Source: Lachnospiraceae bacterium UBA4381
GTDB taxonomy: Bacteria; Bacillota; Clostridia; Lachnospirales; Lachnospiraceae
Assembly (NCBI GenBank): GCA_002391105.1
Contig: DGRT01000098.1
Location: forward strand, 1 to 14,631
DNA: 14,631 bases
Direction of reading: 5' to 3'
The notes under the pieces: model-generated
Told to the model about the DNA's origin: nothing
Database searches by the model: none
What the model saw: only the letters and a program-made list of their open reading frames with translations
Position numbers and translations under genes: made by a program
In this document: positions 12,716 to 14,631 of the stretch, one piece after another
Layout: each line of letters begins with the position of its first letter
Position numbering within the stretch: position 1 is the first letter of the stretch

Positions 12716-13945
12716 TTACATATTATTTAACTGTGCCAATACTGTATCAATATCTGTTACAATGTCATTAATATTTACAAGGCCCTTTGTAAAATCATTA
12801 TATTCTTTTTCTGTAATCTTGACTTCTGTTCCTGATTTTGGATATCCAAGCGCTATTACTTCATCATCATAATTTTGATAGGCTTTACCACACTCAACTT
12901 TTCCATTATCATATACTGTTTTAGATATACTATATATATTAAACAGATCCTGATCCGGATGAAATTCTCGAACAAAACCCGAATAAGATGTATAAGGATT
13001 ATCAATTTTTACATAATCGCCTTTTTCGGCATCCCATTCTTCATCATGTCGATTTCCTTCGGGTACATATCCTTCTACCACTCCAATTTTTCCAGCAACA
13101 TATACATTTTGTGTTCCATCACCGCAATAATAGCATCTTTCATATCCATCATGTCCCCATCCATTATCTACAGGATCATAAGTATATATTTCTATCATGG
13201 CACTATAATTATCAAAAGCATCCTTTCTTTCATATATATGAGCAAGTTCAGGATATTCATCTCCATCAAGATAAATAATCGCCCACTTTCCTTCTTCTTT
13301 CTTTTCTTCCTCCAAATATTCCTGTTTTTCTTCTTCTGAATCAAATTCCATATCTTCTAATTCTTTAGCCTCATCGTATTTATATGCTTCAACAAGACTA
13401 ATTGCTGTAGCTTTCCAACCTTTTACTACATTTTCTTCATTCTCTTCCTCATTCTCTTCTTCCGTATTATCCCCTGTATAATCCTGCACCCAGGCACCGC
13501 TACTATCTACCCAACAGCCATCAATCCATTCATCTGCAGCCATGTAACCATCAGCCTTGAAGTAATAGCAGTTTCCATCTATCCATAACCACTGACTAAC
13601 AGGATACCAGCCTGAACTGTCTGTATACCACCATCCGGTATCATTACTTGCCCAGTATCCACCGCTATAGCTTGTATTCCATGTTCCATCACTATTTAGC
13701 CAGCAGCCATCTCTGTAAGCCGAATATTCCATATATGCATTATCATCAAAATAGTACCAGTAGCCATCTATTTCTATCCATGACATTCCAACATATCCGG
13801 CGTCATAGATATATCTCCAGCCACCTTCATCCTGCTCCCACCATCCACCGGTAACAGCATGAACAGGAACATTGCTAAGTGCAATTCCCCCGACAAGAAG
13901 CGATGCTCCAATTGAAGCAATTAATCTTTTCATAGATTTTTTCAT
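12716..13945 (-). CDS. Secreted protein with W/Y/G cell-wall-binding modules and an unknown acidic C-terminal domain
   Basis: A 30-residue signal peptide (MKKSMKRLIAS, core SLLVGGIAL, cut after VHA) precedes two W/Y/G-rich modules (about 33-97 and 98-158). The second has GWWYTDSSGWY, WIDGNCYYFKADGYMAADEW and IDGCWVDSSG. The same module order occurs in the neighbouring CAP protein, but here the modules are N-terminal. A Glu/Asn-rich linker (161-172) leads to an unrecognised region (about 175-409). That region contains a Glu/Lys-rich helical stretch (195-219) and WAIIYLDGDEYPELAHIY (221-238), where DGDxxPEL resembles short acidic calcium-binding-like loops in secreted Firmicute proteins. Its function is not known. 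The start at 13945 has GGAGG 9 bases upstream; the longer frame from 14023 would put charged residues before the signal peptide and overlap the promoter. Confidence 0.85.
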   Translation of the reverse strand: MKKSMKRLIASIGASLLVGGIALSNVPVHAVTGGWWEQDEGGWRYIYDAGYVGMSWIEIDGYWYYFDDNAYMEYSAYRDGCWLNSDGTWNTSYSGGYWASNDTGWWYTDSSGWYPVSQWLWIDGNCYYFKADGYMAADEWIDGCWVDSSGAWVQDYTGDNTEEENEEENEENVVKGWKATAISLVEAYKYDEAKELEDMEFDSEEEKQEYLEEEKKEEGKWAIIYLDGDEYPELAHIYERKDAFDNYSAMIEIYTYDPVDNGWGHDGYERCYYCGDGTQNVYVAGKIGVVEGYVPEGNRHDEEWDAEKGDYVKIDNPYTSYSGFVREFHPDQDLFNIYSISKTVYDNGKVECGKAYQNYDDEVIALGYPKSGTEVKITEKEYNDFTKGLVNINDIVTDIDTVLAQLNNM

Positions 13946-13994
13946 TTCACTATACCTCCATATCTTTTCGGAATATATATATTTAACAATGAAT

Positions 13995-14023
13995 ATTTTA
14001 CCGCATTTTGCAGTAAGAATCAA
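13995..14023 (-). promoter_or_regulatory. Sigma-A-type promoter of the surface-protein gene
   Basis: TTGATT (14023-14018), a 17-base spacer and TAAAAT (14000-13995) on the minus strand. It lies about 50 bases ahead of the start codon and back to back with the XRE gene's promoter region. Confidence 0.5.
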
Positions 14024-14039
14024 TTACCCAAATTATATA

Positions 14040-14048
14040 TGCTATTAT
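14040..14048 (+). promoter_or_regulatory. Possible extended -10 for the XRE regulator
   Basis: TGCTATTAT (TGn plus TATTAT at 14043-14048) lies 15 bases before AGGAGG. A matching -35 is poor, so this is tentative. Confidence 0.3.
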
Positions 14049-14073
14049 CTCCTCATAATTATAGGAGGTGATT

Positions 14074-14283
14074 ATGTACCCAAGGATACGAGAACTACGT
14101 GAAGATCATGATATGAAACAGCGTGAGCCTGCTTCTATTCTTAACTGTTCTCAACAGGTATATAGCAATTATGAGTTAGGGCAAAGAGACATACCTACAG
14201 ATATTCTAATACAATTATCCAGACTGTATAATGTATCAACAGATTATATCCTTGGATTAACTGATAACAAAAAATCGCACTAA
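14074..14283 (+). CDS. Small XRE-family HTH transcriptional regulator
   Basis: A 69-residue protein that is almost entirely one Cro/C1-type helix-turn-helix (about 4-60): IRELREDHDMKQ, SILNCSQQVYSNYELGQRDI (recognition region) and DILIQLSRLYNVSTDYILGLTD. Such single-domain regulators are common in Lachnospiraceae; the operator is unknown. The first helices read MKQREPASILNCS where TQKELAxxL is typical, so helix 2 has drifted (KEL to REP, placing a proline in it). The start at 14074 has AGGAGG 5 bases upstream (14063-14068). It is divergent from the surface-protein gene with 128 bases between starts, and may regulate it. An IS3 element begins about 22 bases after the stop. Confidence 0.88.
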   Translation: MYPRIRELREDHDMKQREPASILNCSQQVYSNYELGQRDIPTDILIQLSRLYNVSTDYILGLTDNKKSH

Positions 14284-14350
14284 AAAAGAGGCAACCCTGA
14301 TTTGGTGTGCTACCCGTCAAGAGGACAGTGAATAATTAAAAAGTTTTGTG

Positions 14351-14376
14351 CCGCCAGTCGAGCAATCGGCTGGCGG
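14351..14376. terminator. GC-rich hairpin after the IS3 transposase stop
   Basis: CCGCCAG and CTGGCGG pair with 12 bases between them, and inner CG/CG pairs can extend the stem past a T-G wobble. On the minus strand it lies 5 bases after the transposase stop and is followed by CACAAAACTTTTT. It may end the transposase transcript or shield the gene from read-in. Confidence 0.5.
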
Positions 14377-14381
14377 TATTC

Positions 14382-14631
14382 TTATGCTGCCAAATGATAG
14401 TTCTCATGGTATTCGATAGGAGTCATCAAATGGAGATTCCGCTGTATACGTTCTGTGTTGTAGTAGTGGATATAAGACTCTATGGCGTTAATTAAACCTG
14501 TTTTTGAGGTAAAGCGTTTTCCGTAGTACGTCTCACGCTTTAGAATGCCCCAGAACCCTTCCATCGGACCATTGTCTATACAGTGAGCCACTCTGGACAT
14601 ACTCTGCTTCATATGGTGTTTCTTAAGCCTT
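14382..14631 (-). CDS. IS3-family transposase (OrfB), C-terminal part
   Basis: The frame is open to the window edge (83 codons seen) and ends at TAA 14384-14382. It shows the end of an rve integrase core: KKHHMKQSMSRVAHCIDN, then GPMEGFWGILKRE with the last acidic residue of the DDE triad in ME(G)F, then INAIESYIHYYNTERIQRNL and MTPIEYHENY. These match the IS3-family OrfB pattern (SMSRxGNCxDNAPMESFFG). The first two catalytic aspartates are outside the window. An ATG at 14612 is internal, not the true start. Confidence 0.92.
   Translation of the reverse strand, partial: RLKKHHMKQSMSRVAHCIDNGPMEGFWGILKRETYYGKRFTSKTGLINAIESYIHYYNTERIQRNLHLMTPIEYHENYHLAA

Larger units (their letters stand above)
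14306..14631 (-). mobile_element. 3' end of an IS3-family insertion sequence (runs off the right edge)
   Basis: The stretch beginning TGTGCTACCCGTCAAGAGG and continuing ACAGTG resembles the TG-starting terminal repeats of IS3/IS150-type elements. It is followed inward by the end of a transposase gene. The exact end (14303 or 14306) cannot be set without the other terminus. Confidence 0.6.

Noticed and set aside
12875..13339. Ile/Phe/Ser-rich open frame opposite the second surface-protein gene
   Set aside because: It is the antisense of a Glu/Lys/Asp/Tyr-rich coding region; it has no ribosome binding site and its composition matches an antisense shadow.

Overview
The window looks like chromosomal DNA of a low-to-mid GC Firmicute, most likely a Lachnospiraceae-type gut or rumen anaerobe. 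The grounds are AGGAGG-type ribosome binding sites, a comM-dprA pair, W/Y/G-rich cell-wall-binding modules, a short XRE regulator of a type common in that family, and a decayed Rpn-family gene. This is inferred from family resemblance; no database was searched.

Layout. (1) 1-259, minus: the start of topA, running off the left edge. (2) 263-964: a 700-base gap with a short direct repeat, two small palindromes, a possible unrecognised gene remnant and the comM promoter. (3) 965-3810, plus: comM and dprA, overlapping by 4 bp. DprA carries a three-copy 33-bp repeat in its linker. A long hairpin at 3876-3938 has an A-tract before it and a T-run after it, so it can terminate both dprA and the converging operon. 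(4) 4066-6276, minus: a two-gene operon of COG0523 (CobW/G3E) GTPases. The first gene carries 46 histidines in an acidic tandem repeat. The second fuses a GTPase lacking CxCC to a YcgQ/DUF1980-like C-terminal domain. Together they look like a zinc or transition-metal allocation module. (5) 6470-9333, minus: an AGCS sodium:amino-acid symporter and a lipoprotein with a metallo-beta-lactamase fold, with copies of one 27-bp palindromic repeat around the symporter. (6) 9367-10825: a tnpB-only IS200/IS605-type element sitting directly upstream of the lipoprotein gene. (7) 10873-11456: another palindrome copy, a structured stretch, a strong minus-strand terminator and an Rpn-like pseudogene. (8) 11475-13945, minus: two secreted proteins sharing W/Y/G repeat modules, one with a CAP/SCP domain and one with an acidic linker and an unknown C-terminal domain. 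(9) 14074-14283, plus: a small XRE regulator divergent from the second surface protein. (10) 14306-14631: the 3' end of an IS3-family element, running off the right edge.

The strongest candidates for something little described are the paired GTPase operon (His/Asp repeat protein plus GTPase-YcgQ fusion) and the TnpB variant that lacks a zinc ribbon and the usual RuvC-II glutamate. The tnpB insertion also appears to have placed a ribosome binding site and ATG directly ahead of a host gene.
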